64,000 nt of DNA from Clitoria ternatea (Eukaryota; Streptophyta; Magnoliopsida; Fabales; Fabaceae), in contig CM075673.1 of NCBI GenBank assembly GCA_037962975.1, positions 19,824,001 to 19,888,000 on the forward strand, read 5' to 3'. Positions 10,401 through 22,732 of this stretch are shown piece by piece. Each line of letters starts with the position of its first letter. The stretch's first letter is position 1. The notes below the pieces were generated by a model. The model was given only the letters and a program-made list of their open reading frames with translations, searched no databases and was not told the origin of the DNA. Position numbers and translations under genes: made by a program.

Positions 10401-11620
10401 TCTTTATCTGTATTAATTAACTTTATTTGTCTCTTTTTCTACTTGAATATTATAATTATAAGAATTAGAAGAAGAAAAACATTGATAGATATTCCTTAGA
10501 AAAGTGAAAAGCATTCAGTAAATTTGAAAATGAATGATAGAAAATTTTACTAGATTGGGTTGTGACAAGTGGTATATTTCCATTGTTTTCTTTGTTCCCC
10601 TTTTTGTGAAAAGCATTGAGTAAATTTAAATCATGAAAACTGACAACTTTATGTTAATCTCCTAAAAATGTTTCAAGTTCAACTAGATATTGGGTTGCTA
10701 AATATATACCCAAAAAAACAATAAGATGCACCAATGAGAGATTTGGCTGTTACTCTTTTGGATCAGCAATTATTTGGAAATGTTTATTTCAAGTTTTATT
10801 TATTTATTTATTTTCCCTACAAGAGGTAATTTTGTAAAATATATTATTATTTAGTAGATTATTTTTTAAAAGAAAAAATGATTATAATTAAAATCTAAAT
10901 ACTTTTTATTTTTTATTATAAAAAATATTTATTTATACTATAAACTTTTTCTTTTCTATTTTTCTTTTGTATCTTTTTAATTTCATAATTCTTATATCTA
11001 TTTTAGTAATTTCAAATTAAAAAAGTAGTTGTATCTTTTAACACAATCAAAACAAAAAAAAAACCATCTAAATAATCTCTTCCTAGAAATCACGTATGTT
11101 CACTCTGAACGTATAAAATATAAAACGCTAAAATATTACTTTAGAAAATAGGATTTAGTTCTTAAAATGTCACTTGAATTACAAAGAACTCTAGGTCCTT
11201 ATTTATACATTAAAAAAGAGTCTTAAATTCAGCTCAACTTCTAATAGAATAAATAACCTTCTAAAAATATAAAGATATAAATAACTTCTTAAAATTGAGA
11301 TCCGGAACGAAAATCATACAAACATCAAAAACAAATTCTAACACCATGCATTCAATTATTAAATAAAGAATACATGTTGTGAATGAGAATGTTGAGCCCA
11401 CATGGATGAAATTGGGAAGTGGCGATTACAGGGTTTGACAAAAGGTGGTGAGTAGTGTGAGATAGTCAAAAAGGTACCCATAACAGTAGCAGTGTAGCAG
11501 TGCTTTGCATGTTCGTCTCACCTCATTTGCGATTACGTTTTTATAGTCAAATTTTCTATACCCTTTTTCATACCCAAGAAAATGCATGGAATAAAGGGAG
11601 TGTGTAGTTCGTAATTGAGG
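10401..11620. other. AT-rich intergenic spacer
   Basis: No gene, RNA or clear transposon terminus is recognised. Confidence 0.6.
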
Positions 11621-11810
11621 AAATGAAGTTCAAGAAATAGAAAAATTTAAAGAATAAATTGATTTTTATGTCATTCGAGATAATCAAAATTTTGTTTGAC
11701 CGTAGGATCTTCCTGAGCCAACAAATCAAAATTTTGTTTGACCGTAGGATCTCCCTGAGCCAACAAAAGTTTGTTGGCCAAATTCTATTTAGGGTGTTGT
11801 ATCAAACGTA
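11621..11810 (+). repeat. Dispersed repeat with internal 42-bp tandem duplication
   Basis: The unit containing TTTGTTTGACCGTAGGATCT occurs twice in tandem (11682-11723 and 11724-11765), with one substitution. The wider segment (TCATTCGAGATAATCAAAA, ACCGTAG, then GTTGGC) is similar to 41070-41215, which has only one unit. Type unknown; it is probably an LTR or MITE fragment. Confidence 0.55.
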
Positions 11811-14759
11811 CTTAAAAGACACAAATTATAAATAAGTACTGTATGTATGTGATTCTTGTTGCATATTAATATGTATATTTTTTTAACCAAAAAAAGGTCA
11901 TTATTCCTTCTTTCAAGAGGGTCCTTATTAACGATCAGGATATACAATTTTTTTGGGGTTACATTAGGATATATTTAATTAGTGATAATTAGTTGTACTA
12001 TAAACAGTTTCGCTAAAGTAATGGTCCACTAGGATGGTGTGCTAACTGATGAAAGATTTTGTTAGTTAGTTTGAGATTTTTTATTAAACCTCATTTTATT
12101 ATAACAAAAAAAGTGAAATGGTTAAAAAATCAATAAAGCTTGTGATAATATTTAATGAAATAAACATAACATAATTGTAAGGATATTACACTGTCATCCA
12201 ATCATCAAGTATTTATACTGATATGTAATAAATTGATATTACATTCCTCTTCTTGGTAGGGTGTATAAAACCATTTTTTGGGTACATATGTAATTTAATG
12301 ATAGGTATTTATTTTGATTTTGCTATGGTTTAATCAAAGTTTTTTAATTGCTATAACTCGAATCAATCTCATTAAGTTAAAAACATTTTTTTTCATGTTG
12401 GGTGTCCTTCCATGGTAACTTAGAGAATAATCTTTTCACAGGCGTAGAGATTATTGAAATGGGGTGTGAATTCTTTTTATATACACATGTGTAATAAGAT
12501 TCAAACTCCCAACAACATATTTAAAGGATTTAACTATATTGGATTTTATTGATAACAAAGCAAGACATTTATATCATAGTAAAACTAAATCTCATGACAG
12601 GGACTTTTTTCCTATGTATAGGGCTCAAAGCCAAAACCTCGTTATACGAAAATTAAACATGTATCATTTAAACTAATTACGGATTGATATTGTTGAACCT
12701 AAATTACTAAAAACATTAAAATGATGAGAGTCTTTAAAAAAAGAATTTAATTATGTTGAATTTACCATGCATAGTTTTTTCCATTGTTAAGTAATTGCTC
12801 AAATATATTTCTAGTTCTATAAAATAAGTGTTTTTCAATTTTGTTCCCTATAAAATATCTTTTTTCTTTTACGTCCTACTTAGATTTCATGTTAACTTGT
12901 ACTCATGGTTATAATATGTTCATTTGATTGTTAACATGTAAGTTTGATAGAATAAAATACAATTTTTAGTCCTTAAAAATTTCAGCACTTTAATTTTTTG
13001 TTAGTTTTGAAAGAAACTTTAACAACTAAAAACTATATTTTAATATGTGATTATATCAATAAATTAATAAAAAATTCAAGTTCAAAACAAAAGGACTTAA
13101 ACAAAATATTCACAGGCACCAAAATTTAAAAATTATTTTATAGAGAGAAAAATATATTTAAACTTTATTAAATTAAAATATCTTTTTATATAATTTTTAT
13201 ATAATTATTAAATAAATAATAAACTTTTTTGTATGGAAATTGATGATTGGGTGATATTATAAATTTAAAAAGAGATTCAAGTTGTTCCCCAAGATTGAGG
13301 GGGGCCACAACACCTCTTCTCTCCTCTATTTTAGGCAAAAATCTGGAAAACGCCAACTCCCTCACCAGCTATTAATAAGATACGGTTGCACCATGCCATT
13401 ATCGACTTAGATCCAAGGCCCTCATACCTCATTTTCAATGGCTTGAAGTCTTCCAATTATAACTAAATCACACATTTGACAGAGTAATAATAACCATAAT
13501 TTCCTAGAGTAACTCTCTAAAATTTTCTATGTGATTATACTCTAACTGCGAACACAAGTGATTAAGAGGAGAATATCTCTATTGTACATACTTCGTTGTA
13601 TTAGATCAAAGGTATAGAACGAACGATTGAGTATGGGAGAATCAACGTGTATATATTAGTTAGTGCATTCAAAAAAATATTTAAGTAGAAGTTAACTAAA
13701 CTAATAAAATGGCCTACAAACTAAACTAAAATAATAAAATGATACTGAAAATAGTAAATTTATACATATTAAATCGATTATTTTTAATAATTAATACTAT
13801 AAAAATTATTTTTCTAATATTTTTTAGACCGATTTAGTAACCAAATTAATAGATATGAATATACTAAATGCACTAGATATTTAATTCACCGAATGCATAT
13901 AAAAAACAAAAAGGTTATAACTAACAATAACAGAATGAAAGTGACAGATATAAGTAGTGGTGCTGATGTAGTTAAAAATGGCCCAAACATTGATCATTGT
14001 GACTGAGAAAAGCAATTTGTGCATTTAAGTCCTAATTCGAAGGCCCGGAATTAACGGTGCTATACTAAACTTACAGAAACAAGTATATACTGATATACAC
14101 AACACGACTTTTGAATTTGTGCAACATGATAGAAATAAAAATAAAAATAAAAGACAATTTATTTATTAAAAGATATGTTGCATATACTACAATTTTTTTT
14201 AAAAAATCGGCTTTTAATATTTTTTATCTTTTGCAATAATGCCCAAAAAATATATTGCCAAGTTGAGACATGGATATGCCAATAAAAATATTTCCCAATG
14301 GAATCATTTTCCTTATTATCCTATTTATAAGATAATTCAGATAAAAATATATATTAATAATATACAAACTTTTATTCAAGCACCTTGTAACATTTCAATT
14401 TTGTTTTATTTAAATTTAAAATTTAAATTATATATTAATATTAATAATAGCATTTTTCCAAGTAAAGATTAATATAAAAAATATTAAATATTTATAAATA
14501 AATGAGTTTTATCTTATAAATAGAATCATTAAAATATTTTTTCTTTCTCTTATAATAAAATACTCAAATTACCATCGCCAACTAAATTTAATATTTTTTT
14601 CCATATTATATATGTATTAGTTTACGAAACAAAAGGAAAAGGATATTAAAAAAATCTTAGAACTTAGAATCCTAAACATTTATAAATAATTTTTATTTAA
14701 AATTATCACATATACAATGTCATTCTTAACTTTTAAGATGATATTAACATTAAACTTAT
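11811..14759. other. AT-rich intergenic spacer
   Basis: No gene is recognised. Frames in this span are short and low in complexity. No transposon terminus was identified with confidence. Confidence 0.6.
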
Positions 14760-15115
14760 AAAAATCAGATCGAATTGACCAGTCAAACGGATTACCAATG
14801 ACCCCATCGGTTTAAATAGGCTATTGGACCAGTTAATCACACAAACAACCTGATACAAAACCAGTTGAATCGGAAGATTTTACTCAAAACCAATAACCTG
14901 ATTAACCCGGTGTAGGTAAGTAATTTTTTTAAAACTCTTCCTCCTTCAAAATGGCGCCAATTTTTTTATTAGGTACTAATTATTATGTGTTTGATTTTAG
15001 AATTTTAAATTTTTGAAGCATGATACTTGAATTATAAAAATAATATTTTTATTTTTTACTTTTTAAAATAATCAATAATTTAACTGGTTCGATCACTGAT
15101 TCGATTTTAATAACA
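14760..15115. mobile_element. Degenerate MITE-like inverted-repeat element
   Basis: The left end (AAAATCAGATCGAATTGACC) and the right end read in reverse (AAAATCGAATCAGTGATCG, then AACCAG) are imperfect inverted repeats. The interior has further GACCAGTT, ACCAGTTGAATCGG and AACCTGATTAACCCGG motifs of the common plant 'AACCGGTT' MITE type. No intact target duplication was found. Confidence 0.4.
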
Positions 15116-15414
15116 TTCATTAATATAATCTTTATTATTTTTCTTATTTTATATTATTTAAACCATGCTCTTATAAGTTGTTTCTTCTAGTTCCAAATAC
15201 ATATAAGTACAACAATTAACTTTCGAAGATTATTTGGTTCTATCTTTTAATTTTGAAGATGGGAAGATTTATATTAATCATAAAAAAAAGGGAACATACA
15301 TATGAAGATAAAAGAGATTAATAAACAGGTAGGTATGACACATCAAAAGCCAACTTTGAAAGATTTTTTTAGTTCTAACCTCAAGCATATCGATAACTTA
15401 ATTTGTGGGGGAAA
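15116..15414. other. Spacer before the inverted-repeat element
   Basis: AT-rich, with no recognisable feature. Confidence 0.5.
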
Positions 15415-15599
15415 TTCTAATGTCCTTCATTTTGGTCAAAAAAAATTCCAACAAATGCTGACATTAATGTGTGGGATTATTAGGACCCTTGATTAATTGA
15501 AGGACATTGATTAAGGGATGGGTACCGGTTTAGTGGATGATGGACATTTAAGTAAAATGCTATATTGCAGTAAGTAACACTCAAGAACACGCGTGAGGA

Positions 15600-16100
15600 T
15601 TTGTAACGTGTAGAGCAGAGCGTGTTAATTGCTTTGTGAAGATTGAGGGACGTGTGTGAGCACTAAGTAAGGCCTGGGAGCACATTTTGATCATTTGGGC
15701 TTGGGCCAGCCATGAAGAAATGAAACGTTAGGGTTGAAGATACTTATATGAACAGTGTTACTATCTCTCTTTGTTTCTATCCAGAAGAATTCTCCATCTT
15801 CCTCGTTCCTATACGTCTCGTACCTCTTATCTCACCTCTACTTTGTGTGCGTTTTCCCGTGAACTATATCCCACCCTGTAAGCCATACCTCCTACCTCGG
15901 TCATCCCACCCCGTAAACAATACATCCTCTCTCCGAAATCCCACACCATAAACCATATCTCCTTTATCCTTTTATCGTTCTGTTCATCTATTGGTAGTGT
16001 GTTTTAATGGTCGGGTTCGATAGTCTGAAGAAACACAAACCCAAAAAGTGGTATGTTATGCTTAAAGGTCATAACCCGGGTATCTACAGTTGTTGTAGCA
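15600..16100. repeat. Triplicated CATCCCACC-type repeat within the left arm
   Basis: Within the arm, a unit of about 36 bp (motifs ATCCCACCCTGTAA, ATCCCACCCCGTAA, ATCCCACACCATAA) recurs at 15868-15960. The right arm has the same series in inverse order (18530-18650) with one more unit, so copy number differs between arms. Confidence 0.55.
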
Positions 16101-16301
16101 ACTTGCCTCCTCGTAGCTATGGTATGAGGCATGACATGCATGCGGGTACCCAGACACCTCTATTTGGTAGTCGCTCCTGTAACAATCTGGTGCCAACTTG
16201 CAAATCCCAAGATAATTACCGTCACCATATAAAATCTCTTGGATAACTTATATTTTGCTTGGTAATTATCAAGTGATTCATAACTTGATTCTAGAGGTTA
16301 C

Positions 16302-18394
16302 TGATACAATATCAGAATGCGGAACTTTTTACATAACTAACTTTATTTTATTATACATAATATCAGAGTCTCATACATATTATATTTTACAACAGGCACC
16401 TAGATCTTATAAAATATAAAGATGTAAAGTACCAAAACATAGCATACACATAATATAGCCATAGTAGTCATGCAAGCAAACATCAGCATCAAAAGCCTTC
16501 ATAATTTATCAACATCAAGCATCATCCACTTTGTCACCTATCTTCCTGGTTAACCACTAAAGGGTTGCCACAAGTAACAGAAAGAGTGAGATAAAATATC
16601 AAATAAATAGAAATTAAATTAGATCATTCACAGACATAAGTAGGATGCTATGCGATGCAGATGCCAAACAAGTGTTTTGTATTATTTTATATTAATATTT
16701 TCCCTTTTTTATATAAATGAGAATGCATGATGGATCCATTCTGGTGGGAACATAAGCAGTGATTTCCAATATCAATATTTTTACGGATATCCAACCGATA
16801 CCGCGCCCCATAATGCAACACCAACATCGGATAACAATATAATATCAATAACAAGTGTTGCGGGACCCCCCTTAAGGACACACTGCTTAGCCCTTAAAAC
16901 GGCCGTCGTATAAAACCACCGCAGAGGTCTGTTGCTCAATAGAGCGCGTTCCCCCACCGGGAACTCCCTCAAAGAACCCCCCTGCGGATTCTTTGAACGG
17001 CCAATGCATATGATGCATGAATGAAATAGATCTAAATTAAATTATCAAATTTCTTTATATAATTAATCTTAACAATAAAATTACCATAACAATCAAATAA
17101 ACATACTTTATGTATAATTCAATGAATATGGAAACACATTTTCCATAATATTTATATCATAATCTAAAGAATATGGAAACACTTTTTCCATATTATAGTA
17201 TGTATTTGGTATCATACCCCCAAAAAATAAGGAAAACATATTTTCCATAAAATTATACTATTAAGATAATTTTAAAACAAGAGTTTTCTCCCTTTAAATA
17301 AACTTCTAAATTTAGTTTAATTAATTATATTTATTTTATTTCAAAATAAAGTCTCTAGAATAAAAAAATCCAATAATAATAAAAATTCTAATTTTTTTTA
17401 AAAAATAGTTATTTTAAGTTTTTAATCATATTTACAAAAATGTCACTGGTCTTATTTACGAAAATGTCATCATTCTAATTTATTTACAAAAATGTCACCG
17501 CTTCTGATTTATTTACAAAAATGTCACCGCTCGTTTTTATTTACAAAAATGCCACCGCTTCCAGTTTTTAACACCGGTTGAAAATATCCACTGTTAAAGG
17601 ATCTGATTCTGCAGAACAAAAACATCAGCTCTGTTCTTGTTGTTTTTGCTGTTTTTCTCATTTTATTTACAAATTAAACATGCCAATTGATTCCAAATCA
17701 TAATATAACATAAAAAACATATCATATATCATATTCCAAACCAATTAACATCAATTTTACAACTTAATTTAAACTAAATTAAAATATAATTATATGAGTT
17801 TTTAAACCATTAATCAATTAAACAAGCAATTCTAATTTAATTTCTATGTATTTAATATCATATCTCCTCTTTCTTACCTCAATTGAAGATCCTTAAGCTT
17901 TTCTTGAGCTAAACTCCTTTGTATCTCCTTAATTCTTCAAGTTTGAGTAATTTCTTATTATGCAAAATTGAAGAGCTTGAGTGTAGTAATGGAGTTTTTG
18001 AAAGCTTGAAGAGGGAGATGAAAGGTTAAGGAATTTGTATTGCTTTTGGTTTGGAGAGATTTGGAAGATTGAAGCCTTATTTATAGGCTTCCAATGGCGG
18101 TGGAAATGAGGCGGTGAAGGAAGAAGGAGACACAGAGAGTTTTCGAGAGAGAAGATATTTTCTTTCTCTCTTTTTTTTAATTTAATAACGGGTTCCTTAA
18201 TAATTCTACATTTTATTGTCACATTTTATTTCCGTTTAGTCTCACTTTAAAATCCGATTCACGAAATAAAAATATCCTTATAACCGGAATAAAATTTCCT
18301 ATATTCTAAAATTTATTTCTTATTTTTCTGAGAAACTTTAATTTTTCACTATTTAATTACCGATTCAAATTTAATTAAAAATTGGGCTGTGACA
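16302..18394 (-). mobile_element. Solo gypsy-type LTR, 2.09 kb, near-perfect TSD
   Basis: It starts TGATACAATATC and ends GGGCTGTGACA (minus-strand reading: TGTCACAGCCC...GTATCA). It is flanked by GTTAC (16297-16301) and GTTCC (18395-18399), a 5-bp target duplication with one mismatch. A minus-strand TATA-like CTATAAATAAGG (about 18073-18083) fits an LTR promoter. There is no PBS or coding domain inside. The block near 16780-16990 (CCGATACCGCGCCCCATAATGCAACACC) resembles 50010-50050 in another reverse LTR. Confidence 0.7.
17425..17575. repeat. Minisatellite ATTTACAAAAATGTCACCG
   Basis: Five degenerate copies of a unit of about 28-32 bp lie inside the solo LTR. Confidence 0.8.
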
Positions 18395-19052
18395 GTTCCA
18401 ACAACCGTAGATACTCGGGTTATGACCTTTAAACACAACATACCACTTTTTAGGTTTGTATTTCTTCGCACCATCGAACCTGACCATCAAAACACATTAC
18501 AAATAGATACACGGAACGATGACAAGACAAAGGAGATATGGTTTACGATGTGGGATGACGGAGAGAGGACATATGGTTTACAGGGTGGGATGACGAAGGG
18601 AGGAGGTATGGCTTACAAGGTGGGATGCTGGAGAGAGAAGGTATAGTTCACGGGAAAATGCACACAGAGCAGAGGTGCGACAAGAGATACGAGATGAACA
18701 GGGACGTGGAAGATGGAGAATTCTTATGAGAGACAACAAAAAGGATAGGAACAAAGAGAGATAGTAACATTGTTCATATAATTATCTTCTGTCTTAACGT
18801 TTCATTTCTTCGTGGTTGACCTAAGCTCAAATGATCAACACGTGCTCCCAAGCCTCAATTAATACTCACACGCGTCTACACGTTACAAATCCTCACATGT
18901 TTTCTTCCATGTTTCTTATTGAAGTATAACATTTTACTTTAATGTCCTGCACCTACTAAACCGTTACCCGTCCCTCAAATAATCCCACACATTAATGTCA
19001 GTATTTGTCAAAAATTTTTTAACCAAAATCAAGGAGTAAATTAGAATTCTCC

Positions 19053-20907
19053 TTTATGATAAACAATTAAGGCAATTCCTATGCAGTGCATCAAACTAAG
19101 AGAAAACTTTGGCTAAACTGGGAGAGAGAGAGAGAGAGAGCTTTGCCCCCTTTAATTATCGCGTCTGGTGCGCTTTATGAATAAACCCATTGTTCTGATT
19201 GGCGCACCAATTATCAACTATTTACTCTACACTTTTGTGGGAAAATGCCAATGGCTAAATTCAATTGAGCAAAACTGTTAAAAGCACCTGAAAAAAATTG
19301 TTTCCATTATTCTGACATGCATGAGAATGATTTTAAAAATATTCGCATGCGGTTTTCTTTTTTCAATTTATAAAAACAACGGGTATTTAATTAATTAAGC
19401 AAGAGTTATTAGCACCATAAGAAACCATGCACCGTTTGACATGTTTAAAGTATTTGAAACATTCATATTATATACTAAAAGTTTATGAGAATCTTTTGTG
19501 CAGTGCAGATCCAAATTTCAGATAAATAGGCGTGTGAGAAGGGGTCCTGAATCTGAATCCCCTAATATTTTATTGTGTATTGAATAGGACAAAATCACAA
19601 CATTATTTAAAAGTAATTTTTAAAATTGAAACAAATTAAGGATAGATAAATAATATAATATTATAAATTTTCTTGACCAAAGTGTGGTGTATAGTATATC
19701 CGAATCATTGGCCACAGCGCGCATTACTATTTATTCAGCCTTTTGTTACCTTTTTGTCATTGCCATGCATTGGGGTGGGCTCCACAACTAAAGAAAAAGT
19801 TCATCAGCTACCCCTAAAGCAAATTCTATACACTCATTCTCTTCAACCCACAATACAATTAGTTCATAACTAACTATATTTTTACATTATATAAAATTTA
19901 TCTTAAATGCATATTCGCTCTCTATCTTTTTGGGTGAAGTATTTTGCTGCATATTCCATTCGTATATATTATTTTCGTCAGTATAACGTGTAAAGTAGAA
20001 AAACACATTTATATATGCTACCACCCTCTTTAGTCTTGCCGTAGTTGAAATGTGGGCCAACCTCACTTATGTATCTTCTTCCACAACCGAAAATGGGAAT
20101 CAAGGTGTCTCTTGTTTTTCTTTACCTTCACGGAAATTATATTAATCTTATGGAAAAAAATTTTTAGTGAGAATGAGAATAGTAAATTTAGAGTGTATAA
20201 TTATACATTAATGGTAATAATTGAAAAGTTTTTAAAATTATATAGTCACTTAAAAACTCACATATTAATATATTATAACATCGACTATCTATATTGTTTC
20301 TCCCGGATCGGGAGGAGGCCCCACCAAATCTCTTTATTCTCAAAGAGCATAATGAAGATCCTGAGTCTCCATGATCACGGCAGAATACGGTTCTCTTTTA
20401 GCCAATTGGATTTGGGCCGAAAGGCCCTTCCCTCTTTTTTTTTACCATTATATAAATGTAACCTGTACTTTGTATAATTCAAGTAACATTTTTTAAGCAA
20501 TACAACTCTTATTTTCCTAAGGTAATTTTCTAGAGTTTTTGTGCATTAGATGCTCATTGTGAACACATAATAAGATTTAACAGTTCAAATTTACTGTCCA
20601 ATTTTTTTCATAAGATGCTTCTTATATATATAAAAGAAGAACCTTCTTAGGCACACTGCACCATATTTTTTTAATAAAAAAACTGCACTTCTATTTCTTT
20701 TTGGATATGTTTCTATCACTTTTGGTTTTAAAAGATTTGGCTAACTACAATTGCATTTGCAAAGGCTTCTGTTTGCACTTTTTTTTAGAGTTTTAACTGG
20801 TCTACAGAACAAAAAAATAAGTTTTAGATAACAGCACCAAATCATAAAATCTTATAGCGGTATAAATGGTGTTTATATACTCTTTAAATCATTTTATTTT
20901 ATTCCAT

Positions 20908-20956
<49 letters not shown>

Positions 20957-21339
20957 GTGTGTGTGTTTAAGAAACTCTTATTTGTGTATTTTTTTATAGT
21001 ATATATTGTAGGAATTACAGAAAATGATGTGATATATGGAAATGATAAAAGGGAAAATGAGGAATATGAAATAAAGGGTAAAGCAGCCGCTAATCCAACA
21101 ATTGTGGGTGCGCGAAAGAGTGACAAAATCAGAGTAATGAATCTGAATGTTAATGTTATTTATTTAAAATGAGTAGATTGTTTTTAAAGCAAACCAAACA
21201 CAATTAATTAGCTTAAGTTTTTCCTGTCTGCATTCGAAATCAACGGGATTAGGTGTAGCTTCAAAAGTCAAAAGCCTACGAAAAACGTTTCTTTCTTAAT
21301 TCTTACACTCTCTTGCTTTCATTATTCACTGTCGTACAT
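19053..21339. other. Intergenic spacer with microsatellites and an LTR-like tail
   Basis: It contains (GA)n at 19111-19140 and (AT)n-(GTAT)n-(GT)n at about 20910-20970. At 20405-20520 a GGGCCGAAAGGCCC hairpin is followed by TATAAATGTAACCTGTAC and CAATACAACTCTTATTTTCC, reminiscent of the end of a copia LTR, but without boundaries. No gene is recognised. Confidence 0.5.
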
Positions 21340-21867
21340 TAGGCATGCAAATACACTGGGCTAGCTTAGACTGAGTTTTGAAAGGTCTGAGGTTAACCTT
21401 CATCAAGTTTTTAAGGCTTGAACCTGGTCTATTAGCCTATTATAGGCTTTTTTTAAGGCTTGATTTGATCTATTTGAAGGCCTAACTCATTTAAAAGTCT
21501 GTTTAAAAGACTTGTTTATAGTGATACTTTTAAAAGACCAATAAATAATCTAAAAAATTTGTCTTCTCTTCCCTCCTAATTATTTTAATTGTAAACTTGT
21601 AATATTAATTTATATAAATGTAAATATGTAAATTATTTTATGCTATAAATATTATATATATATATATAACTAATTAATAATTAATTTAATTAAACAGACA
21701 GACCTATTGGGCTTCAAAGGCTTTTTAGAAAACCCATGACCTGACCTGTTTAGTTAAATAGATCTTTTTAAAAGTCTACGTTTGACCTTCTAACCTGACA
21801 AGCTTGACCGCTTAAAACGGGCCGGGCCATAGGCCCTGAAAGACGACCTGACCCACTTCCATCCTTA
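21340..21867. mobile_element. Degenerate hAT-like MITE
   Basis: The left end is TAGGCATGCAAATACACTGGG; the right end read in reverse is TAAGGATGGAAGTGGGTC. The interior has inverted arrays of AAGGCTTG/CCTGACC and GGGCCGGGCC motifs, as in the MITE at 633-1280. The architecture is the same but it is much more diverged, and no 8-bp duplication survives. Confidence 0.45.
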
Positions 21868-22555
21868 CCCTGCGTTCATCACTTCATCTTATTCTTCCTC
21901 CGAATGTGTTCTTCATTTAATCAATTGCATTTTCCAACATATTTTATACTCCCACTCTTTTTGTTTCTTTTTATCTGTCTATTTAAAATTTTAAAAACTC
22001 ATTTATTATTTTGTTCATGTTATAACCTTACTTAGAGAATAATCAAACACTAATAGTATTAATAAAAATTTAATTTAAAATAAGAATAAAATAGGAAAGT
22101 AAATATAAAAATATTATAATCTAATAATATTAATTATTTTTCTTAATCTATATAAATTAATCTTAAAAAACAAATAGAAACGGACAAAGTGAATATTAAC
22201 CTAAAAATAATATGCAACAAACTTTTTGACATATTTTACATGTTACGTAGGAATAATATGCAACAAACGGGCGATGACAAGTTATAAAATATCCTATCAA
22301 CAATTTTAAATATAAATAAAAGTAATTAATTTTTACATTAAAAATAATAATTTAGGATAATTATTTACATTTATATTATTAAATATTTAAGATATTTTTT
22401 TAAAATATCTTTAATATTATTTATTGTAAACAAGACTATTTGCATTAAAAATATAGACAGAAAATATATTTAAAAAATAAATATTTAATAACATTAAAAA
22501 AAGTATAATTTTCGTGTTTTACTAAAGTTAGTTATATTTCAAACTGAATATCCTA
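21868..22555. other. AT-rich intergenic spacer
   Basis: No gene is recognised. Confidence 0.6.
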
Positions 22556-22732
22556 GAGGCAGTAACAAGTGGCTGAAAGCAAAGGTGTGGCGCTAAAATG
22601 AATGTGCAACCTACGAGGCAGTAACAAGGGACTGAAATTAAAGGTGCGGCGCTACAAGTAACGTGCAACATACAGGTGGTGACAAGTCGCTGAAATTGAA
22701 GGTTTGCGCTGTGAAGAGTGTGCATTATATTG
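22556..22732. repeat. 59-bp minisatellite, three units
   Basis: Units are at 22556-22614, 22615-22673 and 22674 to about 22732. Each holds GAGGCAGTAACAAG or a variant, CTGAAA, AAAGGTG, GGCGCT and GTGCAAC. The third is more diverged. Confidence 0.85.

Larger units (their letters stand above)
15415..19052. mobile_element. Long-inverted-repeat (foldback/MULE-like) element with nested LTR
   Basis: The arm at about 15415-16100 is matched over its length by the reverse complement of about 18396-19052. Shared landmarks include ACATTAATGTGTGGGATTAT, GAGGATTTGTAACGTGTAGA, GAAATGAAACGTTA, AGTGGTATGTT and AAAGGTCATAACCCG. Similarity looks like about 80-90% with small indels. Outer ends are close to GGGGAAATTCTAA. 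The loop of about 200 bp (16101-16301) is interrupted by a solo LTR (16302-18394). No transposase was seen and no clean target duplication was found at the outer ends. Long arms of this kind occur in Foldback elements and some Mutator-like elements; the class is inferred. Confidence 0.75.

Noticed and set aside
18389..18646. Short reading frame in the right arm of the inverted-repeat element
   Set aside because: It follows the CATCCCACC repeat and has no domain; the opposite arm is interrupted.
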